Assembly: GCF_024699075.1 (NCBI RefSeq)
Contig: NZ_JAILQF010000390.1
Location: forward strand, 1-29,710
DNA from: Butyrivibrio sp.
GTDB taxonomy: Bacteria > Bacillota_A > Clostridia > Lachnospirales > Lachnospiraceae
Length of the DNA: 29,710 nucleotides
Reading direction: 5' to 3'
The notes under the pieces were generated by a model. That model did not search any database. It was not told the origin of the DNA and saw nothing but the letters and a program-made list of their open reading frames with translations. The position numbers were made by a program, and so were the translations under genes. Each line of letters starts with the position of its first letter. Positions within the stretch are counted from its first letter, which is position 1. Of this stretch, positions 6,503 to 14,733 are shown piece after piece.

Positions 6503-8320
6503 TTACTTGCTTATAGGTCTTGTCTGCTCTTTAAGCCATTCTACGATAGCCTTATCCTCAATAAGAGGTGATACCTTTTCAAATACATCTTTGTGATAAT
6601 TATTAAGAAGATCTATATCACGCTGCTGCATATACTGAGTATCAATTGCTTCAAGATCAATAGGTGCATAGGTAAGGAAATTAAATCCAAGGAACTGTCC
6701 GTCACCATTCTTGTTGCCTTCTACAACTTCAATGATATTCTCAAGACGGATTCCGTGGCTTCCTTCCTTATAAACACCTGGCTCATCAGAAACAATCATT
6801 CCCGGAACAAGCTCATATTCTTTGAGACCTTCACGATACTGCCAGCGAATGCTGTGAGGTCCTTCATGAACGTTAAGCATATATCCGATTCCGTGACCTG
6901 TACCACACTTGTAATCTATATCCATTGACCAAAGTGGCTCTCTGGCAAGAATATCAAGGTTTCTTCCTGTGCATCCCTTAAGGAACTTAGCATCTGCAAG
7001 ATGAAGCATACCAAGACATGTACCAGTATAGTGCTTCTTGACCTCATCAGAGATTGGTCCAAGAACCATTGTTCTTGTAACATCAGTTGTTCCACCTTCA
7101 TATGTTCCGCCTGAATCTACAAGAAGCATTCCTTCAGGCTTAACTTCAGCATAATCTGTTTCAGTTGCTTCATAATGCATCATTGCTGCATTAGAACCAT
7201 AAGCACTGATTGTAGGGAATGAAAGCTCAATAAATCCAGGAAGCTCAGCACGCATAGAATCAAGCTTCATTGCTGCGCTGTACTCAGTCATAGGAATCTT
7301 ACCAACATTGGTCTTAACCCAGTACATGAACTCGCAAAGCTTAGCACTATCGCGAAGATATACTTCACGGATATTTCTGATCTCAGTTTCATTCTTTATA
7401 GCCTTCATAAGCTCAGTCGGGTTATCCTTGTACACGAGCTTATCCTTACCGGCAGCTTCAAGAAGTGTTCTGTATGTTGAATAGTTGATGTTGTTCTTAT
7501 CAACAAGTATATTTCCTGTATATTTTCTATTCTTAAGGAAGTCCATTACATCATGATATCCATGAATTGTAATACCGTTATCGCTGCAATAAGCTCTGAT
7601 TTCATCTGTAAGCTCTTCTTCCTGTACGAAAAGGTGGAATTCATCCATAGTCATAAATGCATATGACAAAGCTACAGGATTGCATTCTACATCATTACCA
7701 CGAAGGTTTGTAAGCCATGTGATATCATCGAGCTTACTAAGAAGATGGCTATCACACTTGTACTCAGACATCTTAGCGCGAACTTCAGCAAGCTTTTCCT
7801 TGAAACTCTTGCCAAAAAGCTCTTCCTTAAGCTTATATATTTCATGACAGGGAAGTGCCGGACGATCAGTCCAGACTTCATCAGCAAGATCTCTTTCATA
7901 GAAAAAAGATACTTCGTTATCTTCAAGGCTCTTCTCAAGTCCAAGACCTATAGCTGTAGCGATAACTCGTCCATCAAAGCCAAGAACCTGTCCCTTAGTC
8001 ATATTGTCCTTAAGATATTCAGAAAGAGTAGGTACTCCTTCATTGCCCATACGATAAAGGGTTACGCCGGTTCCTTCTATCTCTTTTTCTGCCTGTATAA
8101 AATAACGGCCATCAGTCCAAAGACCTGCCCAGTCTTTGCTTACAACAACTGTTCCGTTTGAGCCTGTAAAGCCTGTAAAATACTCTCTTGCCTTAAAAAA
8201 GTCTGCTGCATACTCGGAATTATGAAAATCCGAAGTCGGCATCATGTAGTAGTCTATTCCATACTCCTGCATTTTCGCACGAAGAAGGGACAGACGATTC
8301 TTCACTGCCACATTTTCCAT
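6503..8320 (-). CDS. pepP: Xaa-Pro aminopeptidase (M24B family)
   Basis: A cytoplasmic metallopeptidase that removes an N-terminal residue preceding proline. About 605 residues matches the long three-domain form: two creatinase-like N-terminal domains, then the M24 pita-bread catalytic domain and a short M24 C-terminal extension. The five expected metal ligands are visible: two Asp in LLVDSGGTYEGGTTDVTRT, His in GTGHGIGYMLNVHEGPH, Glu in DEPGVYKEG and Glu in HGIRLENIIEV. The start is placed at 8320 (MENVAVKN), where AAGGA lies about nine bases upstream; the open frame extends further into the deoC end and that part lacks family similarity. It follows deoC by 88 bp on the same strand, so the two may be co-transcribed. 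Confidence 0.92.
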   Translation of the reverse strand: MENVAVKNRLSLLRAKMQEYGIDYYMMPTSDFHNSEYAADFFKAREYFTGFTGSNGTVVVSKDWAGLWTDGRYFIQAEKEIEGTGVTLYRMGNEGVPTLSEYLKDNMTKGQVLGFDGRVIATAIGLGLEKSLEDNEVSFFYERDLADEVWTDRPALPCHEIYKLKEELFGKSFKEKLAEVRAKMSEYKCDSHLLSKLDDITWLTNLRGNDVECNPVALSYAFMTMDEFHLFVQEEELTDEIRAYCSDNGITIHGYHDVMDFLKNRKYTGNILVDKNNINYSTYRTLLEAAGKDKLVYKDNPTELMKAIKNETEIRNIREVYLRDSAKLCEFMYWVKTNVGKIPMTEYSAAMKLDSMRAELPGFIELSFPTISAYGSNAAMMHYEATETDYAEVKPEGMLLVDSGGTYEGGTTDVTRTMVLGPISDEVKKHYTGTCLGMLHLADAKFLKGCTGRNLDILAREPLWSMDIDYKCGTGHGIGYMLNVHEGPHSIRWQYREGLKEYELVPGMIVSDEPGVYKEGSHGIRLENIIEVVEGNKNGDGQFLGFNFLTYAPIDLEAIDTQYMQQRDIDLLNNYHKDVFEKVSPLIEDKAIVEWLKEQTRPISK

Positions 8321-8408
8321 TTTGGGTCCTTCTTTCACTATATAAATTTCAAGTGCCATAAGCCTTAATAAGCACCCATGACACCGATTATCAATAACTC
8401 TTTGGCTA

Positions 8409-9068
8409 TTACATATTGTATTTAGCGCCAATAAGAGGAGCTACTGCAGATGAACCAAGACGTGAAGCACCTGCTTCGATCATTGCCTTAGCATCTTCTA
8501 TAGTTCTGATTCCGCCTGCTGCCTTGATCTTAACATCAGGTCCGATATTTTCTGCAAAGAGCTTAACGTCTTCTACTGTTGCACCAGCAGTTCCAAATCC
8601 TGTTGAAGTCTTGATAAAATCAGCCTTAACTTCAGTTACGATCTGGCACAGACGCTTTTTCTCATCATCTGTGAGATAGCATGTCTCAATGATAACTTTA
8701 AGGCAGTGACCTTCTGTAGCCTTACGGATCTCCATAAGTTCCTTTTTGACTTCATCAAAACGGCCATCCTTAACATCACCGATATTAACAACTGTATCGA
8801 TTTCCTTAGCACCTGCTTCGATAGAATCAAGAGCCTCTACAACTTTAGAATGTGTTGTATTGTATCCAAGAGGGAAGCCGATAACTGTACATACAGTAAG
8901 CTTATCTCCATACTTCTCATTTACTCTCTTTATAAATGACTGTGGGATACATACAGATGCTGTGCCATAGCGAACAGCATCGTCGCAAAGGGCTACGATC
9001 TCATCCCAGGTTGCAAATGCCTTGAGAAGTGTATGATCGATATATCCAAGTATCTCCTTATCTTCCAT
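8409..9068 (-). CDS. deoC: Deoxyribose-phosphate aldolase
   Basis: Catalyses reversible cleavage of 2-deoxyribose-5-phosphate to glyceraldehyde-3-phosphate and acetaldehyde in deoxynucleoside breakdown. At 219 residues it has the usual length of the short DeoC type. Visible signatures are IDHTLLK near the N-terminus, the Schiff-base lysine in ADFIKTSTGFG and the phosphate-binding KIKAAGGIRT. The ATG at 9068 is chosen because GGAGG sits eight bases upstream; an 18-codon upstream extension is open but has no site of its own. No other deo genes are near; the next gene on the strand is pepP. Confidence 0.93.
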   Translation of the reverse strand: MEDKEILGYIDHTLLKAFATWDEIVALCDDAVRYGTASVCIPQSFIKRVNEKYGDKLTVCTVIGFPLGYNTTHSKVVEALDSIEAGAKEIDTVVNIGDVKDGRFDEVKKELMEIRKATEGHCLKVIIETCYLTDDEKKRLCQIVTEVKADFIKTSTGFGTAGATVEDVKLFAENIGPDVKIKAAGGIRTIEDAKAMIEAGASRLGSSAVAPLIGAKYNM

Positions 9069-9103
9069 GTTCAATACCTCCAAAATATGAATAAATCTTT
9101 TAA

Positions 9104-9121
9104 CCATACGATTATAACACA
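9104..9121 (-). promoter_or_regulatory. Likely extended -10 promoter of deoC
   Basis: The minus strand carries TGTGTTATAAT, with TATAAT at 9116-9111. This would start RNA near 9104 and give a leader of about 36 nt before deoC. No good -35 box is present at standard spacing, so the call rests on the -10 element. Confidence 0.4.
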
Positions 9122-9444
9122 TGGACTCAATAATAACACCACTTTGATGTTATAATCCGCACATCTTTTTTGACCCTATTTAATTGTATATATGTAAGTC
9201 TATGCATCATTTTTTCCACATATCGTTTCTACGGCATAAGCTTACAAATGCCAGATTAATACAATGTTAATGGACTTATTATTTTTATGGGAATAATTCT
9301 AAAAAGTTTATATAATTGCATAAAAATACGAGTTTTTGTGGTAAAATATAGTTGTTTCTATTTATGAATTGTTTTTTTAACAATCCATTTTCTCATTTTT
9401 TCCAACATATTCGTGAGAATATTTATCTGTAAGGAGGACGGCTA
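9122..9444. other. Divergent intergenic region deoC / citrate synthase
   Basis: Very AT-rich, no gene seen. Candidate plus-strand -10 boxes are TATAAT at 9311-9316 and TAAAAT at 9342-9347; the second is preceded by TGTGG, close to an extended -10. A short hairpin, ATTGTT with AACAAT around a T-run, lies at about 9367-9384 in the citrate synthase leader. AAGGAGG at 9431-9437 is the ribosome binding site. No riboswitch was recognised. Confidence 0.4.
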
Positions 9445-10818
9445 TTGACAGAAGAAAAGAACGTATATTCAATTGTAACCCCGCAAATCGAACAACTGGC
9501 AGAACTATGCCATAAATCTGATATTATCGATTCTGAGCTTTATACAAGATTCGATGTAAAAAGAGGACTGCGTGACCTTAATGGTAAAGGTGTTCTCACT
9601 GGACTTACGCACGTATCCAAGATCACAGCCACTAAAGAGGTCGACGGTCAGACAATTCCTGAAGACGGTGAACTCTACTATAGAGGCATCAACGTCAAAG
9701 ATCTCATAAAAGGAAGTACTTCAGAGCACCGCTTTGCCTTTGAAGAAGTGGCTTATCTTCTTTTGTTTGGACAGCTTCCAAACAAAAAAGAACTTAATGA
9801 TTTCAAGGAAGCCCTCTTTTTCTATAGAAGCCTTCCTACTGGATTTGTGCGCGATATTATAATGAAAGCGCCGAGTAAAGACATGATGAACACTCTTTCA
9901 AGATCAGTCCTTACTCTTTATTCCTATGATGATAATCCGGATGACACATCACTTCCCAATGTACTTAGACAGTGCATGTCTCTTATAGCTCTTTTTCCAG
10001 AGCTTGCAATATATGGATATCAGGCTTACAACCACTATCACGAAGGCAATTCGCTCTTTATCCATACGCCAAGAACTGATCTTTCAACTGCTGAGAATAT
10101 TCTGTATCTGTTAAGACCGGATTGTCAGTATACTGAGCTTGAAGCCAAGATTCTTGATATATGCCTTATACTTCATATGGAACATGGCGGTGGTAATAAC
10201 TCAAGTTTTACTACTCATCTTCTCTCATCATCACTTACAGATACTTATTCTGTAATGGCTGCTGCTATCGGTTCCTTAAAGGGTCCCCGCCATGGTGGTG
10301 CCAATATCAAGGTTGTAAGAATGTTTGAAGATATGGAGAACAATCTAGGTGACTGGGCTGATGATGATCAGGTAAGAGATTATCTTGTAAGACTCCTTGA
10401 TGGCAAGGCATTTGATAATGCAGGTCTTATATATGGTGTAGGCCACGCCATCTATTCAAAATCTGATCCAAGAGCCCAGATATTCAAGGGTTTTGTAGAA
10501 CAGATGGCTCACGAGAAGGGCTACGATAAGGAATATGCCCTTTACGACAAGGTTGCAACCCTTGCTCCGCAGATAATTGCTGAAAAGAGACGTATGTACA
10601 AAGGTGTAAGTGTCAACGTCGATTTCTATTCAGGATTTGTATATAAGATGCTGGGTCTTCCGCTCGAGCTATATACTCCGCTCTTTGCTATGGCTCGTAT
10701 CGTAGGCTGGAGTGCTCACCGTATGGAAGAACTTGCCAATAATGGTAAGATCATCCGTCCTGCTTACAAAGCTATCGGTCCGGATATGCCTTATATACCG
10801 ATGAACAAGAGAGTCTGA
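9445..10818 (+). CDS. Citrate synthase (TTG start)
   Basis: Condenses acetyl-CoA and oxaloacetate to citrate; in anaerobes with a split TCA pathway this feeds glutamate synthesis (inference). The expected active-site segments are present in order: HMEHGGGNNSSF (His247), GPRHGGAN (His283), GVGHAIYSKSDPRA (His334) and NVDFYSG (Asp393). The family often has HRVY after the third His; here it is HAIY, as I recall for the clostridial branch. At 457 residues it is longer than typical 370-430 residue bacterial forms, with an N-terminal extension of about 45 residues. The start is TTG at 9445: AAGGAGG lies seven bases upstream and no nearer in-frame ATG exists. It is a single gene ended by the terminator at 10836-10874. 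A 2-methylcitrate synthase activity cannot be excluded. Confidence 0.9.
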   Translation: MTEEKNVYSIVTPQIEQLAELCHKSDIIDSELYTRFDVKRGLRDLNGKGVLTGLTHVSKITATKEVDGQTIPEDGELYYRGINVKDLIKGSTSEHRFAFEEVAYLLLFGQLPNKKELNDFKEALFFYRSLPTGFVRDIIMKAPSKDMMNTLSRSVLTLYSYDDNPDDTSLPNVLRQCMSLIALFPELAIYGYQAYNHYHEGNSLFIHTPRTDLSTAENILYLLRPDCQYTELEAKILDICLILHMEHGGGNNSSFTTHLLSSSLTDTYSVMAAAIGSLKGPRHGGANIKVVRMFEDMENNLGDWADDDQVRDYLVRLLDGKAFDNAGLIYGVGHAIYSKSDPRAQIFKGFVEQMAHEKGYDKEYALYDKVATLAPQIIAEKRRMYKGVSVNVDFYSGFVYKMLGLPLELYTPLFAMARIVGWSAHRMEELANNGKIIRPAYKAIGPDMPYIPMNKRV

Positions 10819-10835
10819 TCTTTAATTTATTACAT

Positions 10836-10874
10836 AAAAAAGACTTCCCAAATTTCTTTTGGGAAGTCTTTTTT
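10836..10874 (+). terminator. Terminator after citrate synthase
   Basis: Perfect 17-bp arms (10836-10852 and 10858-10874), core GACTTCCCAAA / TTTGGGAAGTC, five-base loop, with a T-run in the descending arm. It is symmetric enough to work on both strands and lies 18 bp after the stop codon. Confidence 0.9.
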
Positions 10875-10880
10875 ATCGTT

Positions 10881-10977
10881 ATTAATGTCTTAGTTAGCGC
10901 CTTTATAAAGTCTTTGCTAATGCGTTTATTGATGTCTTAGTTACTGTCTTTACAAATGACTTAACTAATGAATATTT
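10881..10977. repeat. Four degenerate 24-bp tandem units
   Basis: Units begin at 10881, 10905, 10928 and 10952 and are 23-25 bp long. They share a pattern close to ATnAATGTCTTAGTTA followed by GnCTTT; units 1 and 3 share ATGTCTTAGTTA exactly, and units 2 and 4 are more diverged. Taken as pairs they form a 47-bp direct repeat with roughly two thirds identity. The array sits between the citrate synthase terminator and the 3' end of thrC. Function unknown. Confidence 0.55.
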
Positions 10978-11000
10978 TTTTATAATATTGTCAAGATATC

Positions 11001-11022
11001 CCCACCACCTAAAGGTGGAAGG
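11001..11022. repeat. Palindrome CCACCT-AA-AGGTGG next to thrC end
   Basis: A GC-rich perfect palindrome with 6-bp arms embedded in AT-rich DNA, preceded by CCCCA. No T-run follows on either strand, so it is a poor terminator. Short subterminal hairpins of this style occur at ends of IS200/IS605 elements, but no transposase or tnpB remnant is nearby, so this origin is only a possibility. Confidence 0.35.
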
Positions 11023-11043
11023 TTATCCTGATCTTTTTATACA

Positions 11044-12531
11044 TTACATATTAAGAAAGTTCTTTACAGCTTTCTCCATATCAGCTACTTCTACTACAGT
11101 ATTATGACGTATAGGTGCATTTCTTATAGAAGATACAGCTTCAGGAATCTCAAGTCCTGCCTTTGCAGCAAGCTGATCTGCAAGCTTAAAATCATCTTCA
11201 TCTGTAGCATTGTCTATTGAGCCAAGGACCGCTCTTGTGAACTTGAAAGGACTTGCAGTAGAAGCGATAACTGTAACTGTATTATCATTTGTATCTTTTT
11301 TATACTGATCATATACATGGCTTGCAACAGCTGTATGTGTATCAATTACGTAGCCTGTAGATTTATAGAGGCTTGAGATTGCTTCTTTAGTCTCATCTTC
11401 TGTAGCAAATCCGCCATAGAAGTCAGCAAGCTTTTCTTTCATATCATCTGTGATATCATACTTACCAGTCTTTGCAAGGTTGTTCATATATTCTGCATCT
11501 TTTTTGGCATCATCACCTGCAATGTGATAGATAAGTCTTTCAAGATTGGAAGAGATAAGTATGTCCATTGAAGGAGAGCTTGTAAGAACAAATTCTCTGT
11601 TTCTGTCATAGCTTCCTGTCTTGAAGAAATCATACAAAACTTTATTGGAGTTACTTGCGCATACAAGCTTTGCGATAGGAAGTCCCATCTTCTTGGCATA
11701 ATAAGCTGCAAGAATATTACCAAAGTTACCTGTAGGAACTACAACATTGATAGGATCTCCATCAGCGATCCTTCCATTTGCAAGAAGTCTTGTATAAGCA
11801 TAAACATAATATACAATCTGAGGAACAAGACGTCCTATATTGATTGAATTAGCTGAAGAGAACTGGTATCCTGCCTTATCCATTTCTCCTGCAAGTACAC
11901 TATCAGTAAAGAGCTTCTTAACTCCTGTCTGAGCATCGTCAAAGTTACCTTCAATACCGACAACACATGTGTTATCACCTGTCTGTGTTACCATCTGCTT
12001 TTCCTGAATAGGAGATACACCATGCTTAGGATAGAATACGATGATCTTGGTTCCTGGAACATCAGCAAAACCTGCAAGAGCAGCTTTACCTGTATCACCA
12101 CTTGTAGCTGTAAGAATTACTATGTCATTCTTGACATTATTCTTTTTGGCAGCTGTTGTCATAAGGTAAGGAAGAATTGAAAGAGCCATATCCTTGAAAG
12201 CAATAGTACGTCCATGGTAAAGCTCAAGATAATATGCACCGCCAGCTTCTGTAAGTGGTGCTATCTCATTAGTATCGAACTTGGAATCATAAGCATGTTC
12301 AATACAATACATAAGCTCTTCTTTAGTATAGTCTGTGAGCATCAGCTTCATTACTTCATAAGCTGTCTGCTGATAATTCATCTCGGAGATCTCTTTAAGT
12401 GTCTTATCGAGATGTGGAATATGATCAGGTACAAAAAGTCCTCCATCTGGAGCCAGTCCTCTAAGAACCGCTTCTGATGCCTTAACCTTAAGATCTGCAC
12501 CTCTTGTACTTGAATAGATTACATCTGCCAT
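11044..12531 (-). CDS. thrC: Threonine synthase
   Basis: PLP enzyme converting O-phosphohomoserine to threonine, cytoplasmic, last step of threonine synthesis. The N-terminal RGLAPDGGLFVPD motif and the PLP lysine (Lys113) in HGRTIAFKDMALSILP are diagnostic, followed by the ATSGDTGKAAL phosphate-binding loop. At 495 residues it belongs to the long class (yeast/E. coli-like) rather than the short Bacillus class of about 350. The ATG at 12531 has GGGAGG about eight bases upstream. The gene is alone; no hom or thrB adjoins it. The 190-bp upstream gap is too short for a T-box and no such element was recognised. Confidence 0.95.
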   Translation of the reverse strand: MADVIYSSTRGADLKVKASEAVLRGLAPDGGLFVPDHIPHLDKTLKEISEMNYQQTAYEVMKLMLTDYTKEELMYCIEHAYDSKFDTNEIAPLTEAGGAYYLELYHGRTIAFKDMALSILPYLMTTAAKKNNVKNDIVILTATSGDTGKAALAGFADVPGTKIIVFYPKHGVSPIQEKQMVTQTGDNTCVVGIEGNFDDAQTGVKKLFTDSVLAGEMDKAGYQFSSANSINIGRLVPQIVYYVYAYTRLLANGRIADGDPINVVVPTGNFGNILAAYYAKKMGLPIAKLVCASNSNKVLYDFFKTGSYDRNREFVLTSSPSMDILISSNLERLIYHIAGDDAKKDAEYMNNLAKTGKYDITDDMKEKLADFYGGFATEDETKEAISSLYKSTGYVIDTHTAVASHVYDQYKKDTNDNTVTVIASTASPFKFTRAVLGSIDNATDEDDFKLADQLAAKAGLEIPEAVSSIRNAPIRHNTVVEVADMEKAVKNFLNM

Positions 12532-12735
12532 GGATATTGCCTCCCTGTAAGTGGTAAATATAAATGTGATATAATAAACTTAATTTAACTTTAATGCACA
12601 TTGTACCATACATTAGTTGCCTAAGGAAACAAGCAATTCAAACAATAAATGTATAATTATGCATCATTTTGCCATTAATATTGCATATAAACGGAACTCT
12701 TTTCCCTGGATTTAGCACAAGACATGAGGTTACTT

Positions 12736-13575
12736 ATGGAGAATCTCACTACTTTGGCCGGTGTAAATGCCGCAGTTCGTAAGAATGGATCCACCTATTA
12801 CAGAGCTTCAATAACTCACAAGGGCAAGCATATTGCTCTTGGTTCTTATGACAATCCCTTAATAGCTCATGCTGCATATCTTGAAGCAAGAGGCATCATA
12901 GAAAACAGTGCCTGGGAGCTTAAAAACTGGAAAAAAGACTATGCACTCACTTTCCAAAAATGCGTTATCCTTGTAAATTACCGAGACCAGGGCGTGTATA
13001 TAGGAACTCCTATTCTTTTGAAAAAAGGTTTTTTCCTATATTATCTTTCATATAATGATATCCTGACATTTGATATAGACGACCTGTTCTACTATTCATC
13101 CCATTCCATAATGCGAAGGGGCACGCACCTTTTCGTGGCAGACTATGGAAGTCAGATAAGTATTCTCAGCAGATACAATATTCCTGCATACGGGGTTGCA
13201 GGCCGCGACTACAGATTCATAAATGGAGATTCGTCTGATCTAAGATATCAGAACATCGAGATCATAAACAGATACCGCGGCGTGCGCATGTATACTGAAA
13301 AAGGTTTTCAGCGCTACAAAGCTGTGATCCATATAAAAAGTTCTTATGTTATAGGCCGTTATAATACCGAATACGAGGCTGCCATAGCCTACAATAAAGC
13401 TGCAGATATCCTTACAAAAAAAGGAATTAATAAAAAATATGAACTCAACTATATTGAAGATTTAAGTCCTAAGGACTATGCTGATATTTATACGCGTGTT
13501 AAAATATCAGAGCGTATATTAAAATATTCAGAAACGGAAATCAAAAGAAATGTCAAAAAACAAGTATCAATCTAA
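12736..13575 (+). CDS. AP2-like DNA-binding protein with central HNH-like remnant
   Basis: Unnamed protein of about 279 residues. The C-terminal part (about 178-240) matches an AP2 domain: YRGVR, then RYKAVIHI, then GRYNTEYEAAIAYNKAA. The N-terminal part (about 10-55) has the same layout: YYRASIT, GKHIALGSY, then PLIAHAAYLEA. Between them, YRFINGDSSDLRYQNIEII resembles the second half of the HNH core (the DG-x-LDNRxENLEV segment of AP2/HNH homing-type nucleases) but lacks catalytic histidines. A sequence-specific DNA-binding role without nuclease activity is inferred. The ATG at 12736 is preferred over 12724 because a GAGG motif lies six to seven bases before it. Its end overlaps apbE by 26 bp, so the two are probably translated together. 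Confidence 0.6.
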   Translation: MENLTTLAGVNAAVRKNGSTYYRASITHKGKHIALGSYDNPLIAHAAYLEARGIIENSAWELKNWKKDYALTFQKCVILVNYRDQGVYIGTPILLKKGFFLYYLSYNDILTFDIDDLFYYSSHSIMRRGTHLFVADYGSQISILSRYNIPAYGVAGRDYRFINGDSSDLRYQNIEIINRYRGVRMYTEKGFQRYKAVIHIKSSYVIGRYNTEYEAAIAYNKAADILTKKGINKKYELNYIEDLSPKDYADIYTRVKISERILKYSETEIKRNVKKQVSI

Positions 13576-14605
13576 ACAGGACCGTAAGCATCGTGTATTT
13601 GCAATTATCGCAGTAGTAATAATCGCAGCAATGATCGCTTCTCTCCTACTTGCAGGTCTGACAGGATGCGGTTTGCAGACCGCGTCCGCATCGGACTACA
13701 TTGACAGAACTTCATTTTATTTTGACACCGTTATAAACATACGCATCTATGACAACCAGGACGAAAGCATCCTCGATGGCTGTATGGAACTAGCTAGCAA
13801 GTATGATTCTCTTCTTTCTGCAAACACCAAAGATTCTGATATATGGAACATCAATCATTCTGATGGTTCTCCTGTCACAGTAGATCCGGATACTATTTCC
13901 CTTCTAGATACAGCTTTATATTATGCAGAGCTTTCAGATGGAGCCTTTAATCCCTGCCTTGGAAGTGTAATATCTTTATGGGACTTCACTTCAGAAGATG
14001 AACAAGACCATGTGGTTCCTGATAGTGAAAGCATTGAAGAAGCGCTTATGCATACAGATTATAATTCTATTATTATAGATAGTGACAACCTTAGTGTAAC
14101 TCTCTCAGACCCTGATGCCAAGATAGATCTTGGCGCCATAGCAAAGGGTTTTATTGCTGATAAGATAAAAGATTATCTTGTTGATAACAACGTGCACTCC
14201 GCAATAATAAACCTTGGAGGTAACGCGCTTCTTGTTGGTGCCAAAACAGATGATTCATCCTTTACTGTAGGAATCGAAAAGCCTTTCTCAGGATCCGGAG
14301 AATATATTACTACTGTTTCAGCAACTGATAAATCTGTTGTAACATCCGGAATCTATGAAAGATATTTTGAACTTGATGGTACAATCTATCACCATCTAAT
14401 AGATCCAAGTACCGGTTATCCTACTCAGAATTCTCTCTACAGTGTAACTATAATTTCAGATAATTCTGTTGACGGAGACGCTCTTTCAACCGCATGCTTT
14501 GTTTTAGGTCCTGAAGAAGGAATGAAGCTTATCGAATCTCTTGATGGAATCGAAGCAGCCTTTGTTTATAACGACTATAGCATTGAATATAGCGAGGGCT
14601 TTTAA
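13550..14605 (+). CDS. apbE: FAD:protein FMN transferase (ApbE lipoprotein)
   Basis: Transfers FMN from FAD to a threonine of target flavoproteins, acting outside the membrane. The N-terminus is basic, then hydrophobic (about 17-36), then a lipobox LTGC with Cys40, so it should be a lipoprotein. ApbE signatures are DLGAIAKGFIADKI, NLGGNALLVGA and HHLIDPSTGYP. Its likely clients, RnfG and RnfD, are encoded in the convergent operon starting 1.3 kb downstream and both carry the acceptor motif. The start at 13550 lies inside the AP2-like gene in another frame with only a weak ribosome binding site, so translation is probably coupled to the upstream gene. Length of 351 residues is normal. Confidence 0.92.
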   Translation: MSKNKYQSKQDRKHRVFAIIAVVIIAAMIASLLLAGLTGCGLQTASASDYIDRTSFYFDTVINIRIYDNQDESILDGCMELASKYDSLLSANTKDSDIWNINHSDGSPVTVDPDTISLLDTALYYAELSDGAFNPCLGSVISLWDFTSEDEQDHVVPDSESIEEALMHTDYNSIIIDSDNLSVTLSDPDAKIDLGAIAKGFIADKIKDYLVDNNVHSAIINLGGNALLVGAKTDDSSFTVGIEKPFSGSGEYITTVSATDKSVVTSGIYERYFELDGTIYHHLIDPSTGYPTQNSLYSVTIISDNSVDGDALSTACFVLGPEEGMKLIESLDGIEAAFVYNDYSIEYSEGF

Positions 14606-14733
14606 AGCTTCTTATATTTAGGTATCAGTATATTTGCAAGGCTTTATATTTGCAGAGCTACTTATATAGTGATAAGATGGTATTGTGGGTATTAATATAC
14701 GTTATTGCGATACGTGTCCAGCGGAGGATTACG

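Noticed and set aside
7745..8161. 138-codon open frame opposite pepP
   Set aside because: Antisense to conserved PepP sequence, no domain seen.
12532..12735. T-box or other riboswitch before threonine synthase
   Set aside because: The gap is only about 190 bp, AT-rich, and has no T-box sequence or antiterminator/terminator pair before thrC.
14650..14733. N-terminal hydrophobic extension of the HD-GYP-like protein
   Set aside because: GGAGG is placed for the ATG at 14734 and the family begins at MRFVQIDKL; the upstream codons lack a ribosome binding site.
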